Numbered from the stretch's first letter, positions 49,752 to 58,810 are shown. The stretch is 64,000 bases of DNA from an uncultured Collinsella sp. (GCA_958427355.1 CAUACA010000010.1:1-64000), one strand, 5' to 3'. A program made the numbers and translations. Notes: a model not told the origin generated them from the sequence alone.

Positions 49752-51974
49752 TTAGAGATGCAGCACGCGGTCGCGGATCTCCTCGGTTCGGCCCTGGTTC
49801 CAGAATTGAGTACCGATGTAGCCGCACGTACGACGGGCGACATTCATCTTCTCCTGATCGCGGTTGCCGCAGTTGGGGCACTCCCACACCAGCTTGCCGT
49901 CATCCTCGACAATCTTGATCTCACCGTCGTAGCCGCACACCTGGCAGTAGTCGCTCTTGGTGTTGAGCTCGGCGTACATGATGTTGTCGTAGATGTACTG
50001 CATCACGCGAATGACAGCCTTGAGGTTGTCCTGCATGTTGGGAACCTCGACGTAGGAGATGGCACCGCCCGGCGAAAGCTGCTGGAACATACCCTCGAAC
50101 TTGAGCTTGTCGAATGCGTCGATCTCCTCGGACACGTGGACGTGGTAGCTGTTGGTGATGTAGCCCTTGTCCGTCACGCCCGGGATGATGCCAAAACGAC
50201 GCTGCAGGCACTTGGCGAACTTGTAGGTCGTCGACTCAAGCGGGGTACCGTACAGCGAGAAGTCAATATCGCTTTCGGCCTTCCACTCGGCGCACTTGTC
50301 GTTCATGCGCTGCATGACGGCCATGGCAAACGGCGTGCCCTCCTTCTCGGTGTGGCTGTGGCCCGTCATGTACTTGACGCACTCATACAGACCGGCATAG
50401 CCCAGGCTGATGGTGGAGTATCCGCCCACGAGCAGCTTATCGATTGTCTCGCCCTTCTTCAGACGAGCGAGGGCGCCGTACTGCCACAGAATCGGTGCGG
50501 CGTCAGAAAGCGTACCCATCAGGCGCTCATGACGGCACAGCAGGGCACGGTGGCACAGCTCAAGGCGCTCGTCGAAGATCTTCCAGAACTTATCCATATC
50601 CTGGTGCGAGCTCAACGCGACATCGGGCAGGTTGATGGTCACGACGCCCTGGTTAAAGCGACCATAGTACTTGGGCTTGTTCGGGTCGTAGTTCAGCGCG
50701 TTGGCAACGTTGTTAAAGCCATTGCCGGAGCGGTCGGGCGTCAAGAAGCTGCGGCAGCCCATGCAGGTATAGCAGTCGCCGTTACCCGCGGTCTCGCCCT
50801 TCGACAGCTTGAGCTCGCGCATCTTTTTCTCGGAGATGTAATCGGGCACCATACGCTTGGCAGTGCACTTGGCAGCCAGCTGGGTCAGGTAGAAGTACGG
50901 GGAATCCTCGTGAACGTTATCGTCCTCGAGTACATAGATAAGCTTGGGGAATGCCGGGGTGATCCATACGCCGGCCTCGTTCTTAACGCCCTCGTAGCGC
51001 TGGCGAAGCGTCTCCTCCACGATCATGGCAAGGTCGTGCTTCTCCTGAGGCGTACGGGCCTCGTTAAGATACATAAAGACCGTCACGAACGGCGCCTGGC
51101 CATTGGTGGTCATAAGGGTCACGACCTGATACTGAATCGTCTGGACGCCGCGACGGATCTCGTCACGCAGGCGATCCTCAACAACCTCGCGGACCTTTTC
51201 GGGAGATGCGGAAACGCCGAGCTCCTCGAGCTCGCGGGCGACCTCGCCGCGAATCTTTTGACGGCTCACCTCGACGAACGGGGCGAGATGGGTCAGCGAA
51301 ATCGACTGGCCACCGTACTGGGAGGAAGCAACCTGGGCGATGATCTGCGTCGCGATGTTGCAGGCGGTCGAGAAGCTGTGCGGCTTCTCAATCAGCGTAC
51401 CCGAGATAACAGTACCGTTCTGGAGCATATCCTCCAGGTTCACCAGGTCGCAGTTATGCATGTGCTGGGCAAAGTAGTCCGAATCATGGAAGTGGATCAG
51501 ACCCTCATTGTGAGCATCCACAATCTCCTGGGGCAGCAGCACACGCTGGGTCAGGTCCTTGGAGATCTCGCCGGCCATGTAGTCACGCTGAACGGAATTG
51601 ACGGTCGGGTTCTTGTTGGAGTTCTCCTGCTTGACCTCTTCGTTGTTGCACTCAATCAGCGACAGAATCTTGTCGTCGGTCGTGTTCTTCTGGCGCTTCA
51701 GGCTCTGAACATAGCGATAGATGATGTAATGGCGAGCGACCTCGTAGCAGTCGAGACGCATGATCTCGTCCTCGACCAGATCCTGAATCTCCTCGACCGA
51801 CACGGTGTGGCCCGCGTTCTCGCATGCCTCGGCGACGTTTTGTGCCGCGTAAACCACCTGGCGGTCGGTAAGACGAGAGCTCTCCTCGACCTCCAAGTTT
51901 GCGGCGCGGATGGCATTGACGATCTTATCGATGTCAAAGACAACCTCGGTGCCGCTGCGCTTGATGATCTTCAT
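49752..51974 (-). CDS. nrdD: Anaerobic ribonucleoside-triphosphate reductase
   Basis: A 740-residue class III reductase that makes deoxynucleotides without oxygen. Residues 1-90 are an ATP-cone (KRSGTEVVFDIDKIVNAIRA). The core has HIHDSDYFAQHMHNC-type residues. The C-terminus has two CxxC pairs binding zinc (CQVCGYDG, CPNCGNRDQ) and the glycyl-radical site RRTCGYIGTQFWNQG. ATG 51974 opens with MKIIKRSG. Paired NrdR boxes lie upstream. Confidence 0.95.
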   Translation of the reverse strand: MKIIKRSGTEVVFDIDKIVNAIRAANLEVEESSRLTDRQVVYAAQNVAEACENAGHTVSVEEIQDLVEDEIMRLDCYEVARHYIIYRYVQSLKRQKNTTDDKILSLIECNNEEVKQENSNKNPTVNSVQRDYMAGEISKDLTQRVLLPQEIVDAHNEGLIHFHDSDYFAQHMHNCDLVNLEDMLQNGTVISGTLIEKPHSFSTACNIATQIIAQVASSQYGGQSISLTHLAPFVEVSRQKIRGEVARELEELGVSASPEKVREVVEDRLRDEIRRGVQTIQYQVVTLMTTNGQAPFVTVFMYLNEARTPQEKHDLAMIVEETLRQRYEGVKNEAGVWITPAFPKLIYVLEDDNVHEDSPYFYLTQLAAKCTAKRMVPDYISEKKMRELKLSKGETAGNGDCYTCMGCRSFLTPDRSGNGFNNVANALNYDPNKPKYYGRFNQGVVTINLPDVALSSHQDMDKFWKIFDERLELCHRALLCRHERLMGTLSDAAPILWQYGALARLKKGETIDKLLVGGYSTISLGYAGLYECVKYMTGHSHTEKEGTPFAMAVMQRMNDKCAEWKAESDIDFSLYGTPLESTTYKFAKCLQRRFGIIPGVTDKGYITNSYHVHVSEEIDAFDKLKFEGMFQQLSPGGAISYVEVPNMQDNLKAVIRVMQYIYDNIMYAELNTKSDYCQVCGYDGEIKIVEDDGKLVWECPNCGNRDQEKMNVARRTCGYIGTQFWNQGRTEEIRDRVLHL

Positions 51975-52199
51975 CCTCTTGCCTCTTTCGTATCGTAGCC
52001 TCATCGCGCTTCAGAGCCAAACGATACCCGGCAGGGCTTGCCCCTGTCTTGCGGCGCCGTCGCGCAATCTGTGTTCTCGATAAACCATAAGCCTCCATGC
52101 GGACATTCCCTGGAGCCGATCAAGCGGCTCAAGGACACGTTCAAAAGAGGCAGTTAAGGTCTTCGTTCTCTGTCCGCCATCTATCATACGACAAAGAGG

Positions 52200-52247
52200 C
52201 ATCTATATCCTGTATTCTTTTTTTAGGTCAAACACAACATATAGTGT
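52200..52247 (-). promoter_or_regulatory. Paired NrdR boxes upstream of nrdD
   Basis: Box 1 ACACAACATATAGTGT (52232-52247) is a strong match to the NrdR consensus. A weaker box lies at 52200-52215. Their centres are 32 bases, or three helical turns, apart, as expected for NrdR repression. The nrdR gene is elsewhere. Confidence 0.8.
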
Positions 52248-52571
52248 TTCAGCAGGTCAAAGCAATTAGTCATTTTGCAGACGAATTAAAAATGAGGGGT
52301 TCTTGGCAAGTCGGTAAAACGTTACCAACACGGCTACCTGCATGGCAGTTATAAAACCCCCTTAGTCAAGCCGCTGACAAATCCTACCAAAACCAAGCCG
52401 CTCACGCCAAAAGAATCCAAAAGATTGTGCTTGACCAACATGTTGCGGTCACGATCGGCCAGGACGTATGCAATCTGCCGGCACCTCTATGGGATGCGAA
52501 GACCATCGCGTACAGACCTTGGATCAATATTTGGTGGCTTATTTGGCGGCGTGCTTGGTGGTAAAACAAAA
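52248..52571. other. Intergenic region upstream of nrdD
   Basis: About 320 bases without a gene I can support. A plus-strand frame near 52440-52590 ends GSIFGGLFGGVLGG and looks more like a remnant than a gene. The nrdD promoter should lie just right of the NrdR boxes. Confidence 0.4.
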
Positions 52572-52599
52572 CAGCCCAGAGGACATAGCCTCTGAGCTG
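52572..52599 (-). terminator. Terminator of the tRNA-Gly/tRNA-Val unit
   Basis: An 11-bp stem with one wobble (52572-52582 with 52589-52599), followed on the minus strand by TTTTG. Confidence 0.9.
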
Positions 52600-52607
52600 C
52601 GAACATT

Positions 52608-52682
52608 TGGTGGGCGTTAGAAGATTTGAACTTCTGACCTCTTCCGTGTCAGGGAAGCGCTCTCCCCCTGAGCTAAACGCCC
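52608..52682 (-). tRNA. tRNA-Val(GAC)
   Basis: The acceptor stem GGGCGTT/AACGCCC, D-arm TAGCTCAGGGGGAGAGC, anticodon loop CTGACAC and T-loop GTTCAAATC fold into a standard cloverleaf. CCA is encoded. Confidence 0.95.
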
Positions 52683-52685
52683 AAA

Positions 52686-52761
52686 TGGAGCGGACAACGG
52701 GGCTCGAACCCGCGACCCCAACCTTGGCAAGGTTGTGCTCTACCAACTGAGCCATGTCCGC
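52686..52761 (-). tRNA. tRNA-Gly(GCC), copy 1
   Basis: A cloverleaf with acceptor GCGGACA, D-loop AGTTGGTAGA, anticodon loop TTGCCAA and T-loop GTTCGAGCC; CCA is encoded. It is identical in sequence to the copies at 54815 and 55041. Confidence 0.95.
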
Positions 52762-52773
52762 CTACGAGGATTT

Positions 52774-52821
52774 AATATACGGGATGATCCACCCAAATGC
52801 AAGAACTTTTTTTAAAAAGTT
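52774..52821 (-). promoter_or_regulatory. tRNA promoter with A/T palindrome upstream
   Basis: On the minus strand TTGCAT (52797-52802), 17 bases, TATATT (52774-52779). Directly upstream is the palindrome AACTTTTTTTAAAAAGTT (52804-52821), resembling an UP element and shared with two other tRNA promoters. Confidence 0.85.
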
Positions 52822-52902
52822 TTGCGACGCCCTCGCGAACCTCGCGAGGACATCAGCCACCACGGAAGGCGCAGGCAAACGCAAACTCGCCGCAAGAGGC
52901 CC

Positions 52903-54636
52903 CTACATCTCACCGAGCATGATCCAGGCAGAGCTGTCCTGCGTGAGCCTGCCGTCTGCAAGCGGTGATGAGGTGAGCAGGACCCTGCCCGCCGGCAGCT
53001 CCACGGGTGCTGCACCGAAGTTCGTCACACACGTCCAGCCGTTATCGCGGCGATAGGCGATGACGCCGCCCTCAGCGCCCTCGGCACCATCCGCAAGACC
53101 GGTGCGCCCGTCAAGATCGAGCCACGCAAGATCGTTGGCGCACCCGCGCAGCTTGCGCCGCAGCCAGAGGGCGTCACGATAGAGCGCAAGCATCGATGTC
53201 GGGTCCACTTCTTCCCTATCGGCAGCATAATCGGAAAACCATGCAGGCTGCGGCAGATGGGGCGCCGCATCGGCGTCTGCCGGCGAAAACCCAAACGATC
53301 CGCCATGCGCGGGATCGTCCGCCGCCACCCACGGCAGGGGCACACGACAGCCGTCGCGCCCCTTTTCACGCTTCGGTCCGTGCGTATTGGTCGCAGTAGG
53401 GTCTTCGAGTGCAGCCCACGGGATATCAGCCACCTCAAAAAGGCCGAGCTCCTCGCCCTGATACACGTATGCCGAGCCCGGAAGCGCCAGTTCAAGCAAA
53501 AGGGCCGCCCGCGCGCGGCGCTCGCCGAGTTCACGGTCCTCGTCATAAGACGACCCGTCACGTAAGAGCCAGTCGAGCGCAATCTGGTGGTAGCGCGTCG
53601 CCTTGATTTGCGGCAGGGCATAGCGTGTCGCCACGCGCGGCACGTCGTGGTTGGAGAGTACCCAAGTCGAGGCGGAATCGGATTCGACGGCTGCCTTCAA
53701 GCCCTTCTCGATTGCAGTGTGCATGTCATCATAGGTCCAAGCGGCCTTGGCAAACTCAAAGTTGAATGTCTGGCCAAGCTCGCTGGGACGCGCGTAGAGA
53801 TACTGGCGCTCGGGCAGCACCCACGCCTCGGCAACGGCACTGCGCGGCGGATTATAGCGGTCGAACACGCGGCGCCACTCGCGATAGATCTCGTGGACCT
53901 CGTTGCGGTCCCACAGCGGATGGGTGCCGTCGTCAACCATGTCATCGCCCTCGGCGAGATGCCACCGGTCGAGGTCATCGCGGTCGAGATCCTTGGCGAG
54001 ACCCTGCGCCACATCAATGCGAAAGCCGTCGACGCCTCGATCGCTCCAAAACGCCAGGACGTCGCAAAAGAGCGCGTGAACCTCAGGGCATGACCAGTCA
54101 AAGTCCGGCTGCTCGGGCGTAAACATGTGCAGATACCACTGACCGTCCGCAACACGCGTCCATGCGGGGCCGCCAAAGTTGGCATTCCAATTGGTGGGAG
54201 GCAGCTCGCCATGCTCGCCGCGACCATCGCGGAAGATATAACGGGCGCGCTCGGGCGATCCGGGGCCGGCGGCAAGAGCGGCTTTGAACCAGGGGTGCTG
54301 GCTGGATGAATGGTTGGGCACGATGTCGACGATGACCTTGATGCCGCGCGCGTGAGCCGCAGCGATCATGTCATCGAAGTCGTCAAGCGAGCCGAGACGT
54401 GGATCGACATCGCAGTAGTCCGCCACATCATAGCCACCATCGACAAGAGGCGATGGGTAAAACGGGCTCAGCCAGATGGCCTCGATACCCAGCCGCTCAA
54501 GATAGTCCATCTTCTGGGTAATGCCCGCGATATCGCCCAGACCCGAACCAGTCGAGTCCTTAAACGAGCGCGGGTAGATCTGATAGATCGCGGCATCGGA
54601 CATCCATGAGCGCGAAGAGGACTTTTCTGTAGCCAT
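52903..54636 (-). CDS. GH13 alpha-glucosidase (oligo-1,6-glucosidase-like)
   Basis: A 577-residue cytosolic GH13 enzyme. AAIYQIYPRSFKDSTGSGLG opens the barrel. IVDIVPNHSS is region I, DGFRIDVAQG (nucleophile Asp) region II, AVAEAWVLPE (acid Glu) region III and WVLSNHDVPR (Asp) region IV. It releases glucose from the non-reducing end of short alpha-glucans or isomaltose-type sugars. ATG 54636 has GGGAG upstream. It lies between two tRNA units; an apparent longer frame running through the tRNA genes is not real. Confidence 0.92.
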   Translation of the reverse strand: MATEKSSSRSWMSDAAIYQIYPRSFKDSTGSGLGDIAGITQKMDYLERLGIEAIWLSPFYPSPLVDGGYDVADYCDVDPRLGSLDDFDDMIAAAHARGIKVIVDIVPNHSSSQHPWFKAALAAGPGSPERARYIFRDGRGEHGELPPTNWNANFGGPAWTRVADGQWYLHMFTPEQPDFDWSCPEVHALFCDVLAFWSDRGVDGFRIDVAQGLAKDLDRDDLDRWHLAEGDDMVDDGTHPLWDRNEVHEIYREWRRVFDRYNPPRSAVAEAWVLPERQYLYARPSELGQTFNFEFAKAAWTYDDMHTAIEKGLKAAVESDSASTWVLSNHDVPRVATRYALPQIKATRYHQIALDWLLRDGSSYDEDRELGERRARAALLLELALPGSAYVYQGEELGLFEVADIPWAALEDPTATNTHGPKREKGRDGCRVPLPWVAADDPAHGGSFGFSPADADAAPHLPQPAWFSDYAADREEVDPTSMLALYRDALWLRRKLRGCANDLAWLDLDGRTGLADGAEGAEGGVIAYRRDNGWTCVTNFGAAPVELPAGRVLLTSSPLADGRLTQDSSAWIMLGEM

Positions 54637-54780
54637 GGGATAAGTCTCCCTTACAACGAGGTTTTGCGAGATGCCCACGATGATACGCCCAAAGCGGACA
54701 TCCGCGGCAAACAACGCCACAGCCACGACCCAAAACGCTCGCTCCCTCTCGGGTTCAAGCCCATGCGATGGATACAAAAA

Positions 54781-54806
54781 AGCCCGGCTACCGTGGTAGC
54801 CGGGCT
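54781..54806 (-). terminator. Terminator of the Gly-Cys-Gly tRNA unit
   Basis: A perfect 12-bp stem AGCCCGGCTACC with complement, followed on the minus strand by six Ts. Confidence 0.95.
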
Positions 54807-54814
54807 GTTGCGTT

Positions 54815-54890
54815 TGGAGCGGACAACGGGGCTCGAACCCGCGACCCCAACCTTGGCAAGGTTGTGCTCTACCAACTGAGCCATGTCCGC
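54815..54890 (-). tRNA. tRNA-Gly(GCC), copy 2
   Basis: Identical to the other two tRNA-Gly(GCC) genes in the window, including the encoded CCA. It is last in the Gly-Cys-Gly unit. Confidence 0.95.
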
Positions 54891-54932
54891 ATATGTAAAA
54901 CAAAACGGGCGCCGGAGCGCCCGGATGTTGCC

Positions 54933-55006
54933 TGGAGGCGAAGCCCGGATTCGAACCGGGGGTAAAGGCTTTGCAGGCCTCTGCCTTACCACTTGGCCAC
55001 TTCGCC
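54933..55006 (-). tRNA. tRNA-Cys(GCA)
   Basis: Acceptor GGCGAAG, D-arm with GGTAAGG, anticodon loop CTGCAAA and T-loop GTTCGAATC form a cloverleaf; CCA is encoded. Confidence 0.95.
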
Positions 55007-55040
55007 GAAAAAGGACCGCCTAAACGGTCCGGAAATGCAA

Positions 55041-55116
55041 TGGAGCGGACAACGGGGCTCGAACCCGCGACCCCAACCTTGGCAAGGTTGTGCTCTACCA
55101 ACTGAGCCATGTCCGC
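55041..55116 (-). tRNA. tRNA-Gly(GCC), copy 3
   Basis: First gene of the Gly-Cys-Gly unit. Its cloverleaf and encoded CCA are identical to copies 1 and 2. It is preceded by a strong promoter. Confidence 0.95.
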
Positions 55117-55128
55117 TTGCGGGTTATT

Positions 55129-55176
55129 AATTTACGCGAGTTGTCCAAAAGACGCAAGTACTTTTTTCAAAAAAGT
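55129..55176 (-). promoter_or_regulatory. Promoter of the Gly-Cys-Gly tRNA unit with A/T palindrome
   Basis: On the minus strand TTGCGT (55152-55157), 17 bases, TAAATT (55129-55134). Upstream lies ACTTTTTTCAAAAAAGT (55160-55176), the shared palindrome. Confidence 0.85.
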
Positions 55177-55221
55177 TGCCTGCCGCATGTTCTTGGTAGC
55201 TAAACGCGCCAAAGCGATTGG

Positions 55222-55968
55222 CTAGGCACACGGTTCCAGCGCTCCGCTAAACAGCTTCACCATCTGCACACGCGTGCCGGCGCCGTCTGTACGACGAGCA
55301 ACCTCCACGTTATCGACGAGCATACGCATAAGCTTGATACCACGGCCGCGCTCCTCAGATGCGACCGGTTCGTTCGTTTTATCGATAGCATAGCCGGCAC
55401 CTCGATCAAGCACCTCAACCACAACGCGATCACCATAGGCCTGAATCGTCAGGACGCACCCGATACCGCCCGCATGGTCATAGGCATTACCCAGCGCCTC
55501 CCCCGACGCCAATGCGACATCGTAGCGCTCGTCACGGCGCAACGGAAGCGATTCAAGGAGTTCGGCGATACGATGTCGGTAGTATGGAAGATTCTCGATA
55601 CCCTGACGGACCTCGACGCTCTTACTCCAACGAGGCAGCTCCCCCACCGGAATGGCGGGAATAGACTCCCGTGCCGGCCCCGCGACATGAAGGATATCGA
55701 CAAGACGAGCAATCTCCAAAAAGCGAACAACTTCACCTGATGCATTGACGAGCGAAAGCAGGCCTTCTCGCCTCATGAGTTCACGAGCGCGCGTAAGCAG
55801 GAATGCCAAGCCCGTCGAATCGATAAAGCTAACAGCCTGACAGTTGATGACAACACGACGCACGCCGCGGCCAATCAAAGCATCTAACCGCCGACGCAGC
55901 GCAGGCACCGTGGCGATGTCGATATCGCCTGGTGGCGTCAAAACCGCTATGTCATTCCACTCATTCAT
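55222..55968 (-). CDS. STAS-HATPase fusion (anti-sigma antagonist plus anti-sigma kinase type)
   Basis: A 248-residue protein joining two partners that are normally separate. Residues about 1-105 are a STAS domain with the phosphorylatable Ser in VSFIDSTGLAFLLTRA. Residues about 130-245 are a GHKL ATPase of the SpoIIAB/RsbW type: ALASGEALGNAYDHA, VLDRGAGYAI and EERGRGIKLMRMLVD. The next gene upstream encodes a SpoIIE-type phosphatase. Together they form a partner-switching module, but no sigma factor is adjacent. Autophosphorylation in cis is possible. Confidence 0.88.
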   Translation of the reverse strand: MNEWNDIAVLTPPGDIDIATVPALRRRLDALIGRGVRRVVINCQAVSFIDSTGLAFLLTRARELMRREGLLSLVNASGEVVRFLEIARLVDILHVAGPARESIPAIPVGELPRWSKSVEVRQGIENLPYYRHRIAELLESLPLRRDERYDVALASGEALGNAYDHAGGIGCVLTIQAYGDRVVVEVLDRGAGYAIDKTNEPVASEERGRGIKLMRMLVDNVEVARRTDGAGTRVQMVKLFSGALEPCA

Positions 55969-56046
55969 ACGACCATGGTTCCCCAAAAAAGCCCACTCGA
56001 TGCATTCGTTTTCCCAACCGTACGGATTCAGCCCGCCCAGCGTCGT

Positions 56047-58392
56047 CTATGAACGACCCCGTAAAAACTCAAGGGACACCAATGCAATGTCATCGTCCAG
56101 CGCCGATTCGGTAAATCGGTCAAGCTCGCCCAAGACCTTGCCGCAAATGCCCGACACACCCTCCCCCGAAACAGAAAGCAGAAGATCGCGCAAGCGCTGC
56201 TCGCCAAAGAACGCTCCGGTGCGGTCGCGGGCCTCAATCGTTCCATCCGTATACATGAAGAGCATGTCGCCAGGAGCGAACGTAAACACGCCTGTCTCGT
56301 ACACCATGCTCTCAAAGGCACCGATTACGCCTGATTGGCATCCAAGCAGCTCGACTTCTCCCCCACGGGCCTCGCCGCCACCCAGCGGCATCGACTCTGG
56401 CCTAATGACCATGGTCGGAGGATGGCCCGCCGAACAATACGTTGCGCGTCCGGCTTTAAGGTCAATCTTGGCGATAAAGGCCGTCACAAACGTCTCGACC
56501 CTCGAGAAGCCCATGAGCATGCTGTTAAGGGAGCGTGCCATGCGGGCCGGTCCAGCGCCCTCCCAGGCATATGCCGTCAGGGCCGTCTTGACGAGCGCGG
56601 ACATCGATGCAGCCTCAATGCCTTTGCCAGACACATCGCCCAGAATCATGACGGCGCAGTCGTCGGGAAGACGGATGAGCGTATAGAAATCGCCGCCGAC
56701 CAACGCCGAGTTCGTGGCCGACAGGTACACCGAATCGGTTGCGATACCCGGAACATCCCCCAGGGAATTTCTCATGCCGATCTGAAGGGTCTGAGCGATA
56801 TGGCGCTCCTCGCGCTTTTGAGATTCGCCTTCGTAGATCAGTTCAAAGTCATGCGCCAAGTGCACCAAGTAGTCATATTCAAGGTCATCAATCGGCTCTT
56901 GGCTACCATCACGAAGCAGCAGCGCGCGCGTCGTCGGGCTCTTCGCAACAGAAGCAGGAACAATCGCGTCGTTACTGTGCTTGCCATCACCCTCAGAGCG
57001 CGGGCGCCCCGCCTCGATGCCGGAGTCGACGTAGAGACCTTGACAAGGCAGACCATGCGCCCTAAGCCAGCCTCCCATAGGCATCGATTCGTCAACGCGA
57101 GTTATACGAACGTGTTTAAGGTCCTCGGCACTCGTACCGCCCAAAACAGATGCCTCAAAGCCATCAGGGCCAGCCCCCAGACGTGCCGCTGGCGCCGTCG
57201 TGGAAAAGAAAAGCTTCTCAGGGTCGTCCGGCAAGGCAACGCGACTGCCGCCTTCAAAATCTATGACGTAGGAATCCAGACTGGCGTCATACTCAACAGG
57301 GCAAAAATGGCAGTTAAGCATATTGCAGATCTCGGACGATACCGCCTGGGTAGCCGCGGCAGAATCGTCTAGAAAGGTAAACAACTCATCACGCAAGACA
57401 TTGAGCGAGCGGCCAAGCTCGGCCGTGCGACGGGAGCGAAGGCTCGATGCCATGCCGACCAGCTGGATAGACAGGTAATCGCAAATGACCTCGAGCACAT
57501 TAACGTCATAGGCGAGCGGTGCCTGAGGGCGTTTCCAACCAACTTCCAGCACGCCAAGGATCTGCGTACCGTAAAAAACGGGAAGACAGATCTCGCTGCG
57601 GTACGGAGGCATATCCTGCATACGCAACAGGTGCTTAGAACGATTGTCCAGGTCCATAAACATACCGGAGGCGGCCTTATCACCCTCAAGGTCCTGTTGA
57701 ATCGACAAGCGACAGGCACGCGACTCACGAAGAACATACGTCGGAATGCCAGCGCCATACGGCAAAAACTCAGGCAGGTAGCTGTCGTACAGCTCCTTGG
57801 AAACACCGCGAAGTTTAAAACCGCCGCTCTCAGAAAAATAGATAGCAGCACCCGAAGCATCGAGCGTTCCTACAAGCTGGTTCAAAACGGTATCAAGTAG
57901 GCTGGGCAGCTCATCGGAGCCCACGGTACTCATAATGACCGAGAGCGTGCCAGAGAGGCGCTTGTTCGCCACTCTAAGCTCCGAAAGAGCACGCTTGAGC
58001 TGACGGTCGTGCGAATACTGTTCTTCGATGCTATGGAGCGCCACCAGGACACGTGGCGCGCGGCGCCCAAAGATGCGTGGAGGCGTTACGGAGCCCGCAC
58101 GAACCAAGACGGGGATAAAGGAGCCGTCACTCAGCTTGAGCATCAGTTCGTTCTCGGAGCCATCAGTTTCAAATGGCAGACGATGTTCCGTCGCACGTTC
58201 AAAAGCGGACGAGTACAGGACGTCTTTAACATCTCCACCGATGACGTCGGCGCGTTCCTCGCACATCAAACCAAGTAAGCGATTATTCACATGCAGAATG
58301 GTTCCGTCGAGCTCGCAGATGATGACAGCATCGCTCGTGATCTCGACTAGTTGGGCAACGTCTGCCCACTCGTTGCGTTCAAGCGTTTCCAT
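56047..58392 (-). CDS. SpoIIE/RsbU-type PP2C phosphatase with PAS and GAF domains
   Basis: A 781-residue cytosolic signalling protein. An N-terminal PAS domain (ITSDAVIICELDGTILHVNN) is followed by a coiled coil, a GAF domain (LLDTVLNQLVGTLDASGA, SEICLPVFYGTQILGVLEVG) and a C-terminal PP2C domain. The latter has metal-binding acids in LVGGDFYTLIRL, ILGDVSGKGIEAA, YTDGTIEARD and DDDIALVSLE. It would dephosphorylate the STAS partner in response to a bound ligand or light/redox cue. ATG 58392 follows GGTGGGG. Confidence 0.9.
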   Translation of the reverse strand: METLERNEWADVAQLVEITSDAVIICELDGTILHVNNRLLGLMCEERADVIGGDVKDVLYSSAFERATEHRLPFETDGSENELMLKLSDGSFIPVLVRAGSVTPPRIFGRRAPRVLVALHSIEEQYSHDRQLKRALSELRVANKRLSGTLSVIMSTVGSDELPSLLDTVLNQLVGTLDASGAAIYFSESGGFKLRGVSKELYDSYLPEFLPYGAGIPTYVLRESRACRLSIQQDLEGDKAASGMFMDLDNRSKHLLRMQDMPPYRSEICLPVFYGTQILGVLEVGWKRPQAPLAYDVNVLEVICDYLSIQLVGMASSLRSRRTAELGRSLNVLRDELFTFLDDSAAATQAVSSEICNMLNCHFCPVEYDASLDSYVIDFEGGSRVALPDDPEKLFFSTTAPAARLGAGPDGFEASVLGGTSAEDLKHVRITRVDESMPMGGWLRAHGLPCQGLYVDSGIEAGRPRSEGDGKHSNDAIVPASVAKSPTTRALLLRDGSQEPIDDLEYDYLVHLAHDFELIYEGESQKREERHIAQTLQIGMRNSLGDVPGIATDSVYLSATNSALVGGDFYTLIRLPDDCAVMILGDVSGKGIEAASMSALVKTALTAYAWEGAGPARMARSLNSMLMGFSRVETFVTAFIAKIDLKAGRATYCSAGHPPTMVIRPESMPLGGGEARGGEVELLGCQSGVIGAFESMVYETGVFTFAPGDMLFMYTDGTIEARDRTGAFFGEQRLRDLLLSVSGEGVSGICGKVLGELDRFTESALDDDIALVSLEFLRGRS

Positions 58393-58422
58393 CGTGGACC
58401 CCACCGTCTATCGGTAACAAAA

Positions 58423-58440
58423 AAGCCTCCGAAGAGGCTT
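58423..58440 (-). terminator. tRNA-Leu terminator
   Basis: AAGCCTC-TTCG-GAGGCTT followed by six Ts on the minus strand. Confidence 0.93.
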
Positions 58441-58451
58441 CTCAAATGCGA

Positions 58452-58541
58452 TGGTGTCGGAGGCGGGACTTGAACCCGCATGACCAAAAAACGGTCACTA
58501 GCACCTCAAGCTAGCGCGTCTGCCAATTCCGCCACTCCGAC
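58452..58541 (-). tRNA. tRNA-Leu(GAG)
   Basis: A class II tRNA of 90 bases with a long variable arm (GACCGTTTTTTGGTC). Acceptor GTCGGAG, anticodon loop TTGAGGT and T-loop GTTCAAGTC; CCA is encoded. Confidence 0.95.
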
Positions 58542-58598
58542 ATGCTATGTTGTTGATTCGCGGTTCGTTTTGTTGAACCCGCGCGTTCAACGAGGAAG

Positions 58599-58647
58599 AT
58601 AATAACCTATGATTCGAGAACTGTGCAAGCACTTTTTTCAAAAAAGT
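58599..58647 (-). promoter_or_regulatory. tRNA-Leu promoter with A/T palindrome
   Basis: On the minus strand TTGCAC (58623-58628), 18 bases, TATTAT (58599-58604). The palindrome ACTTTTTTCAAAAAAGT (58631-58647) lies just upstream, the third copy in the window. Confidence 0.83.
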
Positions 58648-58685
58648 TTACGAATTTGTAAATGCGCAGGTAGATGGACCTGTTC

Positions 58686-58810
58686 GGGCAGGAATGAGGT
58701 TGCTTTTCAACGCGTCCTCGGGCATGCGGCATTATTTTGATCTGCGCTTCGCGCTACAAAATAATGCCGCCCCCTGCGGAAAGCGTTGGAAAGCAACCTC
58801 ATTCCTGCCC
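58686..58810. repeat. Nested palindrome A
   Basis: 28-base outer arms (58686-58713, 58783-58810) with one mismatch; inner arms GCGGCATTATTTTG (58726-58739) and complement (58757-58770). Overall 125 bases with no gene inside. Confidence 0.9.

Noticed and set aside
49671..51998. A 775-codon plus-strand open frame
   Set aside because: It is fully antisense to nrdD, which has complete catalytic and zinc motifs. High-GC codon bias opens the opposite frame; the translation shows no domain.
52440..52590. Short plus-strand frame ending GSIFGGLFGGVLGG
   Set aside because: It has no ribosome site and runs into the tRNA terminator. It may be a gene remnant, but there is not enough to call it.
54637..55110. 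N-terminal extension of the glucosidase frame through tRNA genes
   Set aside because: The frame crosses three tRNA genes and a strong terminator; the real start at 54636 has a ribosome site and matches the family N-terminus.
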